Notes: generated from the sequence alone by a model not told the origin. A DNA stretch of 64,000 bases from Pseudomonas sp. (GCF_030698175.1 NZ_JAUYNT010000010.1:124001-188000), one strand, 5' to 3'; positions 29,904 through 38,445 are shown, counted from the first letter of the stretch. Numbers and translations: made by a program.

Positions 29904-29989
29904 GGCCACTCCTTCAAGGGCGTCGCGCGCTCAACCGTCTTGGTGGCCAAGCTGCGCGTTGACCACCCTACGAACCCACTCTGACTCAT
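29900..29989 (-). CDS. 29-codon ORF bridging mshN and mshE
   Basis: The ATG at 29989 overlaps the mshN stop (ATGA) and has AAGGAG upstream; its own TGA overlaps the mshE ATG. It begins with MSQ, as MshE does (MSQDD), and ends VERATPLKEWP, which parallels the MshN C-terminus AERATALKESL. It therefore looks like a duplicated mshN/mshE junction with a REP between the copies. Probably no protein function; it keeps ribosomes coupled from mshN to mshE. This is my inference from sequence. Confidence 0.5.
   Translation of the reverse strand: MSQSGFVGWSTRSLATKTVERATPLKEWP
29942..29971. repeat. REP-type half element at mshN/mshE junction
   Basis: The minus strand reads GTAGGGTGGTCAACGCGCAG then TTGGCCACC, an imperfect hairpin (GGTGGTCAA / TTGGCCACC, 8 of 9 pairs) beginning with the GTAGGGTGG hallmark of local REPs. 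It is flanked by about 42-bp direct repeats about 81% identical. Confidence 0.65.
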
Positions 29990-31404
29990 AGGGACTCCTT
30001 CAGGGCCGTGGCCCGCTCAGCCGCAAAGCTGCGTGAGCTGGCATCCAAGCCTTGGCCTTCAAGGGCCAAGCTGTAGTGTTTAGCGGCGTCGCCTGGGCGT
30101 TCGAGTTGCTCCAGCGCAATCGCCAGACCCAGCTGCCAAGTGGCCTGGGAGGGTCGCCCGTTAACCAGCTGCTGATAGAGCGCGGCGCTTTGCGGCCATT
30201 GCTGGGTTTGCTGATAACTGGCGGCCAGCAAGGCGTGGTAGCCCGGCTCTGTGGCCAGCGGCGGCGAATTTTGCTGCAGGGTCGCCACCGCCGCCGGCAT
30301 AGCGCCGGTTTGTAATTGGGCGCGCGCCAGCAACATGCGCAGCTCGCTGTCGCGTGGATTAGCCTGCAGCTGCGCCGGCAACCAACTGAGCAGTTGCGCC
30401 GGCTGACCATTGGCCAGATACGCCTGGGCGAGCAAGCGCGCGACCTCGCTATTACTGCTTGGGCGGCGATGCAAAGCCTCTAGCTGGGCAATCGCACTCG
30501 GGTAATTTTGCTCAAGCAGCGCCTGCCGGGCCTGGCTCAAGGCGTCCGGTTGGTGGCTGGTGATCTGCACCTGGGGCGGGCCTGTCGGGGCTGCGGTAAT
30601 CGGCTGCGGGCGGACCGGAACTGCAGCAGGCACAGGCGCTTCGCTATTCGTCGCCGGCACCGGGCGAGTGCTCCAATCGGGCAACTCAGGCTCGGCGGCA
30701 ACTGCGGTGCTGGCCGCTGGAAACTCTTCAACTGCGCCGACATTGGCCGCTGGAGCGTTCTGCAGCGGCACTTCCAGCCACAGCAGCCAGCGATCACCGG
30801 CCGCCTCCAGGCGATCGTGCACTTGCAGCTGATCGCCCAAACCGACCAGCAACACCTGCACCCCGCCACCGCGTGCCTCGACCCGCCACGACAAGCTGCG
30901 GCCGGCGCCTTGCACCCGACCCTGATGCGGCTCACCGCGCAGCTGTACGCCCGGTAAAAACAGGCTCACCGCACCATTCTCTTCGGTGCGCTGGTAGGCC
31001 ACCGAGCTGTCCAGCAACAACTGCAGCAGCAAGCGCTGACCATCATTTTGCGGCAATACATCCAGCAACTGCGGCAACGGCGCGGCGGCAACGGCCACCA
31101 CTGGCGGTGTTACCGGTGCCGGCGTTATCGGTGCAGGCTCAGGCACTGCGGCTGGCACCTGGTGTTGCGCGGCGAACGGCGACACGGGGTCGCCATTCAC
31201 CACTCGGCCAATCATCAAACCGACCATGATGGCCAACAGCATGACCGCGCCAAACCAAATCGAGCCACGGCGCAGCACCTCGATTTTATCGCGGCGCGCC
31301 GCCGCCTCCTCGTTGACCGGCTGCAAGGCATCGCGCAGCGGCCATTCACCCGGCGCGGCGCGGCGGGCATCCAGATCGCGCAGCAGGTCATTGACCAGGC
31401 TCAT
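29986..31404 (-). CDS. mshN: MSHA biogenesis TPR protein MshN
   Basis: A 472-residue inner-membrane protein: cytoplasmic N-terminus (MSLVNDLLRDLDARR), a membrane helix (IWFGAVMLLAIMVGLMIGRV, about residues 48-67), a proline-rich linker, and C-terminal tetratricopeptide repeats (about 280-470; for example AYLANGQPAQLLSWLPAQL). The ATG at 31404 overlaps the mshM stop (ATGA). It probably serves as a periplasmic scaffold linking the inner-membrane complex to the secretin. Confidence 0.92.
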   Translation of the reverse strand: MSLVNDLLRDLDARRAAPGEWPLRDALQPVNEEAAARRDKIEVLRRGSIWFGAVMLLAIMVGLMIGRVVNGDPVSPFAAQHQVPAAVPEPAPITPAPVTPPVVAVAAAPLPQLLDVLPQNDGQRLLLQLLLDSSVAYQRTEENGAVSLFLPGVQLRGEPHQGRVQGAGRSLSWRVEARGGGVQVLLVGLGDQLQVHDRLEAAGDRWLLWLEVPLQNAPAANVGAVEEFPAASTAVAAEPELPDWSTRPVPATNSEAPVPAAVPVRPQPITAAPTGPPQVQITSHQPDALSQARQALLEQNYPSAIAQLEALHRRPSSNSEVARLLAQAYLANGQPAQLLSWLPAQLQANPRDSELRMLLARAQLQTGAMPAAVATLQQNSPPLATEPGYHALLAASYQQTQQWPQSAALYQQLVNGRPSQATWQLGLAIALEQLERPGDAAKHYSLALEGQGLDASSRSFAAERATALKESL

Positions 31405-32327
31405 AACCAAACCTCCCGCAAGCTCTGCAGCCAGGGCCAGGTGCTGACCAGCAGCACCGAGCACACGCCGGCCGCCAAACTCCACGCCAGCCAACGCGGC
31501 ACGCGGCACGCGGCCTGCACTCCATCGGTATCGGCCAGCGCGCGGCGCACCTGGGCGGCGCCGACTTGCCGGCGGCCCTCGCCGTAGGTGGCCATCAGGG
31601 CTTTGTTGCCAAGAATATTCAGCAAGCGCGGAATCCCGCCGCTGCCACGCACCAACAAACGCACCGCCGCATTGCTGAATAACGGCTCACCACGGTAACC
31701 GGCAACACTCAGACGCTCCTGCAGATAACGGCCGGTGTCGGTGACATCCAGCGGGCGCAAACGATAAGAAAAGGTAATCCGCTGCAACAGTTGGCGAAAC
31801 TCATGGCGGGCCAGAGTGGCATCCAACTCCGGCTGGCCGAACAACACCACTTGCAGCAATTTGTTCTGCTCGGTTTCCAGATTGGTCAGCAAGCGCAACG
31901 CTTCGAGGGTTTTATCCGGGAGCGCTTGGGCCTCATCAATCAGCAGCACTGTGCTTTTACCCTGCGCTGCCAACTCGATCAGGCGATGGTGCAGGGCATC
32001 CAGCAGGCTCATGGCGTCGTGGCTTTCGACATCGGCAATCCGTAGCTCACGGGCCAGCGCTTGGCGCAAATCCAACGGCGACAAACAGGGATTGGGCAAG
32101 TAAGCCAGCTGGTACTTTTCTGTATCCAGCAAGTTCAGCAGTGCGCGACAGAGCAAGGTTTTGCCGGTGCCGACTTCGCCAGTCACCTTGATAAACCCCT
32201 CGCCTTCGGCCAGCGCCACCCGCAGCAGATTCAGGCAGGCCTGATAGGGCGCCAGCTGCACCAAAAACTCGGTGTTGGGCGTCAGCGCGAAAGGCTTGGC
32301 GCGCAGCCCAAAAAATGCCTGATACAT
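31401..32327 (-). CDS. mshM: MSHA ATPase MshM, ExeA-like
   Basis: A 308-residue AAA ATPase. It begins MYQAFFGLRAKPFALTPN, the typical ExeA/GspA start. Walker A is GEVGTGKTLLCRAL (about 50-63) and Walker B is TVLLIDEAQ (about 128). A C-terminal membrane helix (WLAWSLAAGVCSVLLVSTW) ends the protein. Related ExeA proteins help place the secretin through the peptidoglycan. It starts three bases after the mshL stop and overlaps mshN. Confidence 0.93.
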   Translation of the reverse strand: MYQAFFGLRAKPFALTPNTEFLVQLAPYQACLNLLRVALAEGEGFIKVTGEVGTGKTLLCRALLNLLDTEKYQLAYLPNPCLSPLDLRQALARELRIADVESHDAMSLLDALHHRLIELAAQGKSTVLLIDEAQALPDKTLEALRLLTNLETEQNKLLQVVLFGQPELDATLARHEFRQLLQRITFSYRLRPLDVTDTGRYLQERLSVAGYRGEPLFSNAAVRLLVRGSGGIPRLLNILGNKALMATYGEGRRQVGAAQVRRALADTDGVQAACRVPRWLAWSLAAGVCSVLLVSTWPWLQSLREVWL

Positions 32328-32330
32328 GCG

Positions 32331-33959
32331 CTATCTCAACTCTTTAAAGGCTTCGGCGCTTTTTTGGATCTCATTTAGCCAGGTGTCGTCACTGATCACC
32401 TGAGGGCGCATCAGAATCACCAACTCGCTCTTGCCGAGGTTCTTGCGCTGCTGCTGAAACAACCAACCCAACAGCGGCACCTTCGACAACCAGGGCACAT
32501 CGGCATCGACGTTTTCGTTGTCGTTCTGCAGCAGGCCGCCGATTACCACCACCTGGCCACTGCGGGCGCGGACGATGGAGTCGGACTGGCGCGAAGTGGT
32601 GCGCGCGGTCGGCAGGTTGAGGGTGCCAAAGGTATCGCCGAGATTGATCTCAGTATCGTCGGCGGTAACCTTGCTCACCGACGGCCGCACATGCAGGGTC
32701 ACGTCGCCGCGGCCATCAATTTGTGGAGTCACATCCAGCGAGATGCCGGAGAAAAACGGCGTCAGGGTAATGTCCGGCGTCGAGGCACCGTCGCCGTTAG
32801 TGCTGGTGGTGGTGCTGGCCGACACGTCGGTGACGAAGTACTCGTCGGTGCCGACCTTGATCACCGCTTTTTGGTTATTCAGGGTCGAGATCCGTGGGGT
32901 CGAGAGCACCCGCACATCACCTTGGGTCTCGAGTAATTGCAGCGTGCCGCTGAAGTCACCCATGGTCACCGCCGCACTGAACACCCCGCCGATGGTTTGC
33001 GCCCCCGTTAGCGCCGCACCGGCGACCTTGGTGCTGCCATCGCTACCCAGTTGTTCCCAGTCCACCCCGGCCTGAAAACGGTCAAACAGATTCACTTCGA
33101 GGATCTTGGTTTCTAGAATCACTTGCCGCTGCAGGTTGGTGTGGGCCTGCCTTAGAAAACCCTCAACGCTTTGTTGATCCGCCGCCGAGGCGCGCACCAC
33201 CATCAAACCGGCCTGGGGGTTGACCACCACCTTATTACCCTCCTCGCTGCCAACGATCATGCTCACCACCGTATTCACTTCCTTCCAGAAGTCGACATTG
33301 CTGGTGGTAATCAGCTGGCTGGCCGGCCGGGTGCTCGAGGTGGTGCTGGTGGTGGTCGCGCCATTGCTGCTGTCACTGTTGTCGCTGGTATTGACCTGGC
33401 CGGAGCTGACTTCGGTGTCGGTAACGCCCTGACGCTGCAGATTCAGGTAGTTGATGTTGTAGGTGCGGGTAATCGCCTGGTTGGGGAAAATCTGATAGCC
33501 GTAGCTGGTGCGACCAAAGTCATAGCCGTAGCTGTCACGCACCGCCGCCAAGACCTCTTCCAGGGTGACATTGCGCAGGCTGAAGGTGATGTTGCCGGTC
33601 ACCTCGGGGTGCACCACGATGTTTTGCCCGGCGCCATTCATCAGGCTCAGAAAGAACTCGTTGGCCGGCATGTCTTTGGCCGCCACATCGAAGCGCGGCC
33701 CGCTGCGGGCCATGGCCGTCTGCAGCATAGGTGCCTGCGCTAACGGCGAAAGCAGCGCCGCCTGCACCGCCAAGGGCGGGGCGACCTTGGCGCGGCTTTG
33801 CGCCAAACTCTCAGCCAGCAGTTTGTTGCTTTGCTCATAGAGTTGCTGGTCGCCATCCTTAAAGGTCTGACAGGCCGCCAGCAGGCTCAGCGCCGTCAGC
33901 AGCGCGAGGCGCGATTGGCGATGCAGCAGACGAAAACGAAAAGCAGATTTTGGCAGCAT
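32331..33959 (-). CDS. mshL: MSHA outer-membrane secretin MshL
   Basis: A 542-residue secretin lipoprotein. The lipobox is LLAAC near residue 29. An STN/N0-type domain follows (about 85-150; QNIVVHPEVTGNITFSL), then a Ser/Thr-rich loop (about 195-215), N1-type domain, and the C-terminal secretin domain (about 340-520) with VGTDEYFVTD and VVIGGLLQNDN. It forms the outer-membrane pore for the pilus. The ATG at 33959 is four bases after the mshK stop. Confidence 0.95.
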   Translation of the reverse strand: MLPKSAFRFRLLHRQSRLALLTALSLLAACQTFKDGDQQLYEQSNKLLAESLAQSRAKVAPPLAVQAALLSPLAQAPMLQTAMARSGPRFDVAAKDMPANEFFLSLMNGAGQNIVVHPEVTGNITFSLRNVTLEEVLAAVRDSYGYDFGRTSYGYQIFPNQAITRTYNINYLNLQRQGVTDTEVSSGQVNTSDNSDSSNGATTTSTTSSTRPASQLITTSNVDFWKEVNTVVSMIVGSEEGNKVVVNPQAGLMVVRASAADQQSVEGFLRQAHTNLQRQVILETKILEVNLFDRFQAGVDWEQLGSDGSTKVAGAALTGAQTIGGVFSAAVTMGDFSGTLQLLETQGDVRVLSTPRISTLNNQKAVIKVGTDEYFVTDVSASTTTSTNGDGASTPDITLTPFFSGISLDVTPQIDGRGDVTLHVRPSVSKVTADDTEINLGDTFGTLNLPTARTTSRQSDSIVRARSGQVVVIGGLLQNDNENVDADVPWLSKVPLLGWLFQQQRKNLGKSELVILMRPQVISDDTWLNEIQKSAEAFKELR

Positions 33960-33963
33960 GGCG

Positions 33964-34425
33964 TTATCGACTCGGTTTCAGTATGGGTTCGACCAGACGC
34001 AAGACCTGTTGCTGGCCTTGGCGCTCAAGCACGACAGAGTGTGGGTAAATCGCCAGCAGCTTGGCGCCGCCTAATTCGTCGCCAACCTGCAGTAACTGGC
34101 CATTAATTACCGCCTGCGACTGCCGCCCACCGCGCACTATCGACTGCAGCACCAAGGCGGTTTCGGCCGTGCCGGCGGTTGCCGCAGTGGCAGCCGAAGC
34201 TGCCGGCTGAGTGGGGTCGAGGGCGGCATTGGCATGGCTGCAAAGGCCAATTAACAGCACCAGATAAGCGGATCGAACAGGCTGTTGAAAAATGTAGCGA
34301 GCGAAGGTTAGACAAGGCGAAATCCGCCGAAAAAGCGCAGTGTACAAGCCGTACATGAGCATTTTGAGGCGGATTTCAACGCCGTATAACCGAGCGCAGT
34401 AATTTTTCAGCGGCCTGTTAAACAC
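33964..34425 (-). CDS. mshK: MSHA biogenesis protein MshK, 5' end altered by repeat insertion
   Basis: The frame from a GTG at 34425 (overlapping the mshJ stop) encodes 153 residues, but residues 3-50 are the translation of a 144-bp inserted repeat. Removing that repeat leaves MFRSAYLVLLIGLCSHANA followed by ALDPTQP, a clean signal peptide and normal MshK N-terminus of about 105 residues. The remainder (VLQSIVRGGRQSQAVINGQL ... ILKPSR) has the PilP-like fold typical of MshK. Whether the protein is exported with a 50-residue extension, or starts elsewhere, cannot be read from the sequence. No ATG or clear ribosome site lies between repeat and signal helix. Confidence 0.8.
   Translation of the reverse strand: MFNRPLKNYCARLYGVEIRLKMLMYGLYTALFRRISPCLTFARYIFQQPVRSAYLVLLIGLCSHANAALDPTQPAASAATAATAGTAETALVLQSIVRGGRQSQAVINGQLLQVGDELGGAKLLAIYPHSVVLERQGQQQVLRLVEPILKPSR
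34276..34419. mobile_element. 144-bp MITE-like element, copy 1 (mshJ/mshK)
   Basis: Terminal inverted repeats AACAGGCTGTTGAAAAAT and AACAGGCCGCTGAAAAAT (16 of 18 match) bound a 144-bp element with no coding capacity for a transposase. It matches a second 144-bp copy at 58693-58836 when read on the minus strand. Internal arms pair (GAAATCCGCC / GGCGGATTTC, GGTTA / TAACC, TGTAC / GTACA). It occupies the junction between mshJ and mshK. Confidence 0.85.
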
Positions 34426-35104
34426 CGATCCACCCCGCTTCGCGACTCAAGGTATAGAGCACCAGATTAATTTTCGCCTGGGCCGGGCCGTCCGCGCCAA
34501 CTTGATAATCCAGACTGTCCCAATGCAGGCGCCAGCCGCTGGCTTGAATCGCCTGCAGGTAAGCGAGCAAATCGAAATAGCCGCCTTGCAGGCTGATCTT
34601 TAACCCATGGCGGTACAGGGTAACCGGTGCTTTCAGTTCGATGGCCGCGCTCTTCTCGAGCGCCCCGCTCGGCTGCGGCGCCGTTTGGGCCAACTGCAAG
34701 GGTTCGGAAAAACTCTGCAGGCTAAGCAAGCGCAGCTTGGGTTGGGCGCGTAACAGCTCTTGCAGCACCGCGCGCATTTTCTCGGGCGGCAGCAGGCCGG
34801 CGGTGTCTTGGTCGACTTCGCCGATCAGTTGCTCGCCACTGGCTTTGGCGGTCAGCAGGGCGCTGCGATAGGGCACGTTCGGGTCGACGGCGAGCTTGGC
34901 TTGTAAGTCCGCCAGCCCCAACTGCGCCTCTTGCAGGCTGAGCACTGCGGCTTTGTTCAGCGCCGTTTGCTTGACGACCCGCTGCGTCAAAGGGTCGCCC
35001 AACAGCAGCATGTAGAGCATGCCGACCACTGCCAACGCGACCCCATAGCTCAGCCATTGCTCACGGGGCGCCAGCAGTAACCAGCGTTGCAGCAACTTAT
35101 TCAT
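34418..35104 (-). CDS. mshJ: MSHA biogenesis protein MshJ
   Basis: A 228-residue PilO-like inner-membrane protein: short cytoplasmic start, one membrane helix (LSYGVALAVVGMLYMLLLG, about residues 19-37), a coiled coil (about 45-100) and a ferredoxin-like periplasmic domain. The ATG at 35104 overlaps the mshI2 stop (ATGAATAA). Its own stop codon TAA falls at the very edge of the 144-bp repeat, so the last codons may have been shaped by that insertion. Confidence 0.88.
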   Translation of the reverse strand: MNKLLQRWLLLAPREQWLSYGVALAVVGMLYMLLLGDPLTQRVVKQTALNKAAVLSLQEAQLGLADLQAKLAVDPNVPYRSALLTAKASGEQLIGEVDQDTAGLLPPEKMRAVLQELLRAQPKLRLLSLQSFSEPLQLAQTAPQPSGALEKSAAIELKAPVTLYRHGLKISLQGGYFDLLAYLQAIQASGWRLHWDSLDYQVGADGPAQAKINLVLYTLSREAGWIGV

Positions 35105-35705
35105 GGGCCTTGCCCTCGTCATCTAAACGCGAAGACAGCCGAAACCCCAGCAGCCCATCCGCGTTGCGCTGTAACTCGAAACGGGCAAAAGCCCGCCCGC
35201 GAAATACCGGGCTAACCCCCAGGCTTTGCAGGTACAGGGGCAATAATTGCTGGTCTTGGCTGAAACCCTGCAAGCTTAAGCTGCTGCCGCCATCGCGCAG
35301 GGCAATCTCACTGAGCCACAAGCCCGCCGGTGGATGGCGCTCCGACAAGGCCGCCAGCGGTGCCACAAAGCCGGCGCTTTGTTGTTGCGCCAACAATTGC
35401 AAATGGGCGACCAAGCGCTGCAGCTGCAGATTGCTCTGCTCTTGTTGCGCCAATTGCGCCGGCAGCAGCGGGTCCAGTTGCGGCGCCTGAAAACTGGCCG
35501 TGGCGGTACTGAATTCGGCCTGCAGCGCCTGGGCACGACTTTGCGTGGCATTCGCTAACGTGGTGGCTTGCTGCAACTGCCACGCCTGCCAAGCTCCATG
35601 CGAGATGATCACGGCAAACAACAACAGCCAACCCAGCAGCATCTGCTTGGGACGTGGGCCATGACCGCGCTTTGGTTGGCGCTGATAGAGGTTGATGTTT
35701 TGCAT
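35097..35705 (-). CDS. mshI2: MSHA biogenesis protein MshI2, PilN-like
   Basis: A 202-residue PilN-like protein. It begins MQNINLYQRQ, which recalls the conserved PilN N-terminal motif INLLPW that contacts PilM. One membrane helix (MLLGWLLLFAVIISHGAW) and a periplasmic coiled-coil/ferredoxin domain follow. The ATG at 35705 overlaps the mshI stop (TGATG). With MshI and MshJ it forms the inner-membrane alignment complex. Confidence 0.88.
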   Translation of the reverse strand: MQNINLYQRQPKRGHGPRPKQMLLGWLLLFAVIISHGAWQAWQLQQATTLANATQSRAQALQAEFSTATASFQAPQLDPLLPAQLAQQEQSNLQLQRLVAHLQLLAQQQSAGFVAPLAALSERHPPAGLWLSEIALRDGGSSLSLQGFSQDQQLLPLYLQSLGVSPVFRGRAFARFELQRNADGLLGFRLSSRLDDEGKAHE

Positions 35706-36655
35706 CAAACCTCCTGGCGCAGGGCGGCGCCAACCACGGAGAAGCAGTAAGCCTGTTGCTGCTCATCAAGCTCCGCGGCCGGCTGCCCGGCAAATAGATC
35801 GCGCAAATTAAGCGCCTGCAGATTGACCGCCAAACCATCGCTCAAGGCTTTTAACACCTGGGCGCCATCACGCTTCATCGGCATCAGCAGCAGCCGGCTG
35901 ATATAGCCCTTGCCCAGCTGGCTCTCGAAGTAATCCAGCGAACGCTGAATTTCCAGGGTAACCCCGGCGAAGTCCTGACTGGCTTGCTCCAGGCCCTGCT
36001 CGATACGGCGCGCCATATACAGGTCTTCGCCCTGCTGGACAGAAATCAGCCCTTCGCTGGAGCGCAGTCGCAGCAAGGCCAAGTTCAAGCCCTCAGCGCC
36101 GGCCAGCAGGCCCAGATTACGAAAGGCCATCTCGGTGATATCGATGCTCTGCAAGCTCAAGCCGGCGTGCTTGAGCATGTGCAGCCATTGATCAACATGG
36201 GCTTTCGCCAGCACTGCGCAATAGGCCATGCGCGAACGGCCACGATAGGCATCGGTAGGCAAGGCAAAGGCATCCACCAGCACCTGCTCAAGGGGCTCGC
36301 TAATCTGTTCTTTGACTTTCCAGCGCATGGCATCGCGCAACTCGTTAGCCGGCACATCGGGGCAGTCGAGCAGCAGCAACTGATAGAGCGCCGGGTGCAG
36401 CAGCAGGTTGACCGGCATACCGGCCAAGCCAAACTCAGCCACCATGCTTTTCAGCTCAGCTGGCTGATCCGCCGGCGCAACCGGGCGAAACACGCAGCGC
36501 TGCAATTGCACCGGCTGGCCCGGGGTGCGCAGCACATGGGCCAGAGCAATACCTTCTGGGCCGGTTTCGATGCCGAGCAAGCCATTTGCCGTTTTCTTAT
36601 TCTTATTCAGCCATGCCAACAAGGGCGTCCCCTTAAACTCTTGATCTGCGCTCAA
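35705..36655 (-). CDS. mshI: MSHA biogenesis protein MshI, PilM-like
   Basis: A 316-residue cytoplasmic actin-like protein of the PilM family and the first gene of the MSHA operon. Typical stretches are GLLGIETGPEGIALAHV near the N-terminus and LAGMPVNLLLHPALYQLLLLD. It is presumed to bind the N-terminus of MshI2 and the MshE motor. The start at 36655 is the first ATG after the intergenic region shared with the divergent trmL. The operon promoter must lie in this ~75-bp gap, but no convincing -35/-10 pair is visible. Confidence 0.9.
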   Translation of the reverse strand: MSADQEFKGTPLLAWLNKNKKTANGLLGIETGPEGIALAHVLRTPGQPVQLQRCVFRPVAPADQPAELKSMVAEFGLAGMPVNLLLHPALYQLLLLDCPDVPANELRDAMRWKVKEQISEPLEQVLVDAFALPTDAYRGRSRMAYCAVLAKAHVDQWLHMLKHAGLSLQSIDITEMAFRNLGLLAGAEGLNLALLRLRSSEGLISVQQGEDLYMARRIEQGLEQASQDFAGVTLEIQRSLDYFESQLGKGYISRLLLMPMKRDGAQVLKALSDGLAVNLQALNLRDLFAGQPAAELDEQQQAYCFSVVGAALRQEV

Positions 36656-36728
36656 TCACTGCAGGTTACGAAAACTCGGGTGCAGCACACTGTAGAATGC
36701 TTTTTTTGACTCAACCTTGAGCCTGATC

Positions 36729-37193
36729 ATGTTCCACGTCGTGCTGTTTCAGCCAGAAATCCCGCCCAACACCGGCAATATTATCCGCCTATGCGCCAAC
36801 AGTGGCTGTCAGCTGCATCTAATCGATCCGCTCGGTTTCGAGCTGGACGACAAACGCTTGCGACGCGCCGGCTTGGACTATCACGAATACTCAAGATTAA
36901 AGCGACATCAAACACTTAGCGAATGTATAGCAGAAATCGCTGGAGGTCGGATATTCGCTTTTACTACCAAAGGCAGCCACAACTACGCCGAGAGCCAATT
37001 TGTGCCTGGCGACATCTTTCTGTTTGGCCCGGAAAGCCGTGGCCTGCCGGCGGAGATCCTCGACAGCCTGCCGGCCGAGCAGCGTTTGCGCCTACCCATG
37101 CAGCCCGGCAATCGCAGCCTGAACCTGTCGAACACCGTCGCCATCGCCGTGTACGAAGCCTGGCGCCAGCAGGGTTTTGCTCAAACCGAATAA
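36729..37193 (+). CDS. trmL: tRNA (cytidine/uridine-2'-O-)-methyltransferase TrmL
   Basis: A 154-residue SPOUT-family methyltransferase that modifies the wobble base 34 of tRNA-Leu isoacceptors. It has the characteristic trefoil-knot motifs: N-terminal [25 protein letters not shown] (SAM-binding loop) and C-terminal [17 protein letters not shown]. The length is normal. A TTG-initiated frame begins at 36717, but the ATG at 36729 fits the family. It is divergent from the MSHA operon. Confidence 0.97.
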   Translation: MFHVVLFQPEIPPNTGNIIRLCANSGCQLHLIDPLGFELDDKRLRRAGLDYHEYSRLKRHQTLSECIAEIAGGRIFAFTTKGSHNYAESQFVPGDIFLFGPESRGLPAEILDSLPAEQRLRLPMQPGNRSLNLSNTVAIAVYEAWRQQGFAQTE

Positions 37194-37206
37194 ACCCAGT
37201 GATAAA

Positions 37207-37228
37207 AAAACGCCCCGAAGGGCGTTTT
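37207..37228. terminator. Bidirectional terminator trmL/secB
   Basis: AAAACGCCC / GGGCGTTTT stem with a CGAA loop between the convergent trmL and secB stops. Confidence 0.92.
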
Positions 37229-37245
37229 CTGTACAGCTCGGCCTG

Positions 37246-37719
37246 TTAAGCGTTGCCGGCGGTTTGCATCCGTTCCAGCTGCTGGGCATAGAGCGCATCG
37301 AAGTTCACCGGCGCCAGCATCAAGGCCGGGAAGGAACCGCGCACCACCAGGTTATCCAGCGCTTCGCGAGCGTAAGGGAACAACAGGTTCGGGCAGAAGG
37401 CGCCGAGGGTGTGGCTCATGGCCGCAGCATCGAGGCCAGCAATCAGGAATATCCCGGCTTGCTGAACTTCGGCAATAAAGGCAGTTTCGCCGCCAGTCTT
37501 GACGGTCACCGACAAGGTCAGCACCACTTCGTGGAAGTCACCTTCCAGCGGCTTTTGGCGGGTGTTCAGGTCCAGCTCAACACTTGGCGCCCACTCTTGG
37601 CGGAAAATCTCTGGGCTCTTTGGCGCTTCGAACGACAGGTCGCGCACGTAAATGCGCTGCAGCGAGAACTGTGGACCTTGGTCTTCTTGAGGTGCGCCGG
37701 TGCTTACTTGTTCAGTCAT
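37246..37719 (-). CDS. secB: Protein-export chaperone SecB
   Basis: A 157-residue tetrameric chaperone that keeps preproteins unfolded and delivers them to SecA. Conserved stretches include [37 protein letters not shown] and [20 protein letters not shown]. The length matches the family. It is followed upstream on the same strand by grxC and a YibN-like rhodanese, the standard proteobacterial arrangement. Confidence 0.98.
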   Translation of the reverse strand: MTEQVSTGAPQEDQGPQFSLQRIYVRDLSFEAPKSPEIFRQEWAPSVELDLNTRQKPLEGDFHEVVLTLSVTVKTGGETAFIAEVQQAGIFLIAGLDAAAMSHTLGAFCPNLLFPYAREALDNLVVRGSFPALMLAPVNFDALYAQQLERMQTAGNA

Positions 37720-37775
37720 GACAGAGCCTTATTGTTAGTAATTACGAGTAATGGTTAATAACGTCGCCGGGGGAT

Positions 37776-38030
37776 TTAGGCGTTCAGCAGCGCGTCGAGC
37801 TTACCGGCACGCTCCAGCGCATACAAATCATCGCAGCCGCCGACATGACTGCTGCCGATCCAGATTTGTGGCACCGAGGTGCGCCCCGCCTTGCGGACCA
37901 TCTCGGCGCGCGCTGCCGGTTGACCATCGATGCTGATCCGGGTGAACGCCACCGCTTTATTCTTCAGCAGCTGCTCGGCGCGCCGGCAATAGGGGCAGTA
38001 GTCACTGGAATAGACAACGACTGCGGCCAT
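37776..38030 (-). CDS. grxC: Glutaredoxin 3
   Basis: An 84-residue glutaredoxin with the dithiol active site CPYC (residues 11-14, in SDYCPYCRRAE), the cis-proline loop TSVPQIWIG and the glutathione-binding GGCDD motif. It reduces disulfides using glutathione. It begins one base after the rhodanese stop, so the two are probably co-transcribed with secB. Confidence 0.97.
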   Translation of the reverse strand: MAAVVVYSSDYCPYCRRAEQLLKNKAVAFTRISIDGQPAARAEMVRKAGRTSVPQIWIGSSHVGGCDDLYALERAGKLDALLNA

Positions 38031-38031
38031 C

Positions 38032-38445
38032 TCACTTCACCAGCGGCAAATTGTCGCCACGCCAGCTGGCGATCCCGCCACCGAGCTTGGCCGCGGTATA
38101 GCCGGCTTTCTCCAGCTCACGGCACAGGGTGCCCGCGTGCTGACCCAAGGCATCGACCAGAATGATGGTTTTGCCCTTGTACTTTTCCAGCTCGACCATC
38201 CGCTCGGCCAGCTTCTCGTAAGGAATGTTCAGAGCATCAACGATATGCCCGGTGGCGAAGTCCTTGTGCGAACGCACGTCGACAATCACGCCTTGCTCGC
38301 CATTGACCAGCGCAGTCAGCTCGCGGCAACTAAGGCTTTTGCCGCCACGCTGCAGTTCGGAGTAGATCAGCAGCGCCAAGGCCGCGGCGGCACCGCTGCT
38401 CAACAGATAGTGGTTAGTGGCGAATTCAAGCAGTTGAGCAAGCAT
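38032..38445 (-). CDS. YibN-like membrane-anchored rhodanese-domain protein
   Basis: A 137-residue protein with an N-terminal membrane helix (HYLLSSGAAAALALLIYSEL) and one rhodanese fold (VIVDVRSHKDFATGHI ... GGGIASWRGDNLPLVK). The loop that normally holds the catalytic cysteine reads LVDALGQHAG, without Cys, as in E. coli YibN, so it may not be a sulfurtransferase. The ATG at 38445 gives the family length; the upstream open frame to 38550 is not conserved-looking. It clusters with grxC and secB. Confidence 0.9.
   Translation of the reverse strand: MLAQLLEFATNHYLLSSGAAAALALLIYSELQRGGKSLSCRELTALVNGEQGVIVDVRSHKDFATGHIVDALNIPYEKLAERMVELEKYKGKTIILVDALGQHAGTLCRELEKAGYTAAKLGGGIASWRGDNLPLVK

Noticed and set aside
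38032..38445. Missing catalytic cysteine in the rhodanese-domain protein
   Set aside because: The same loss is normal in YibN-type proteins of this operon, so it is not a defect.
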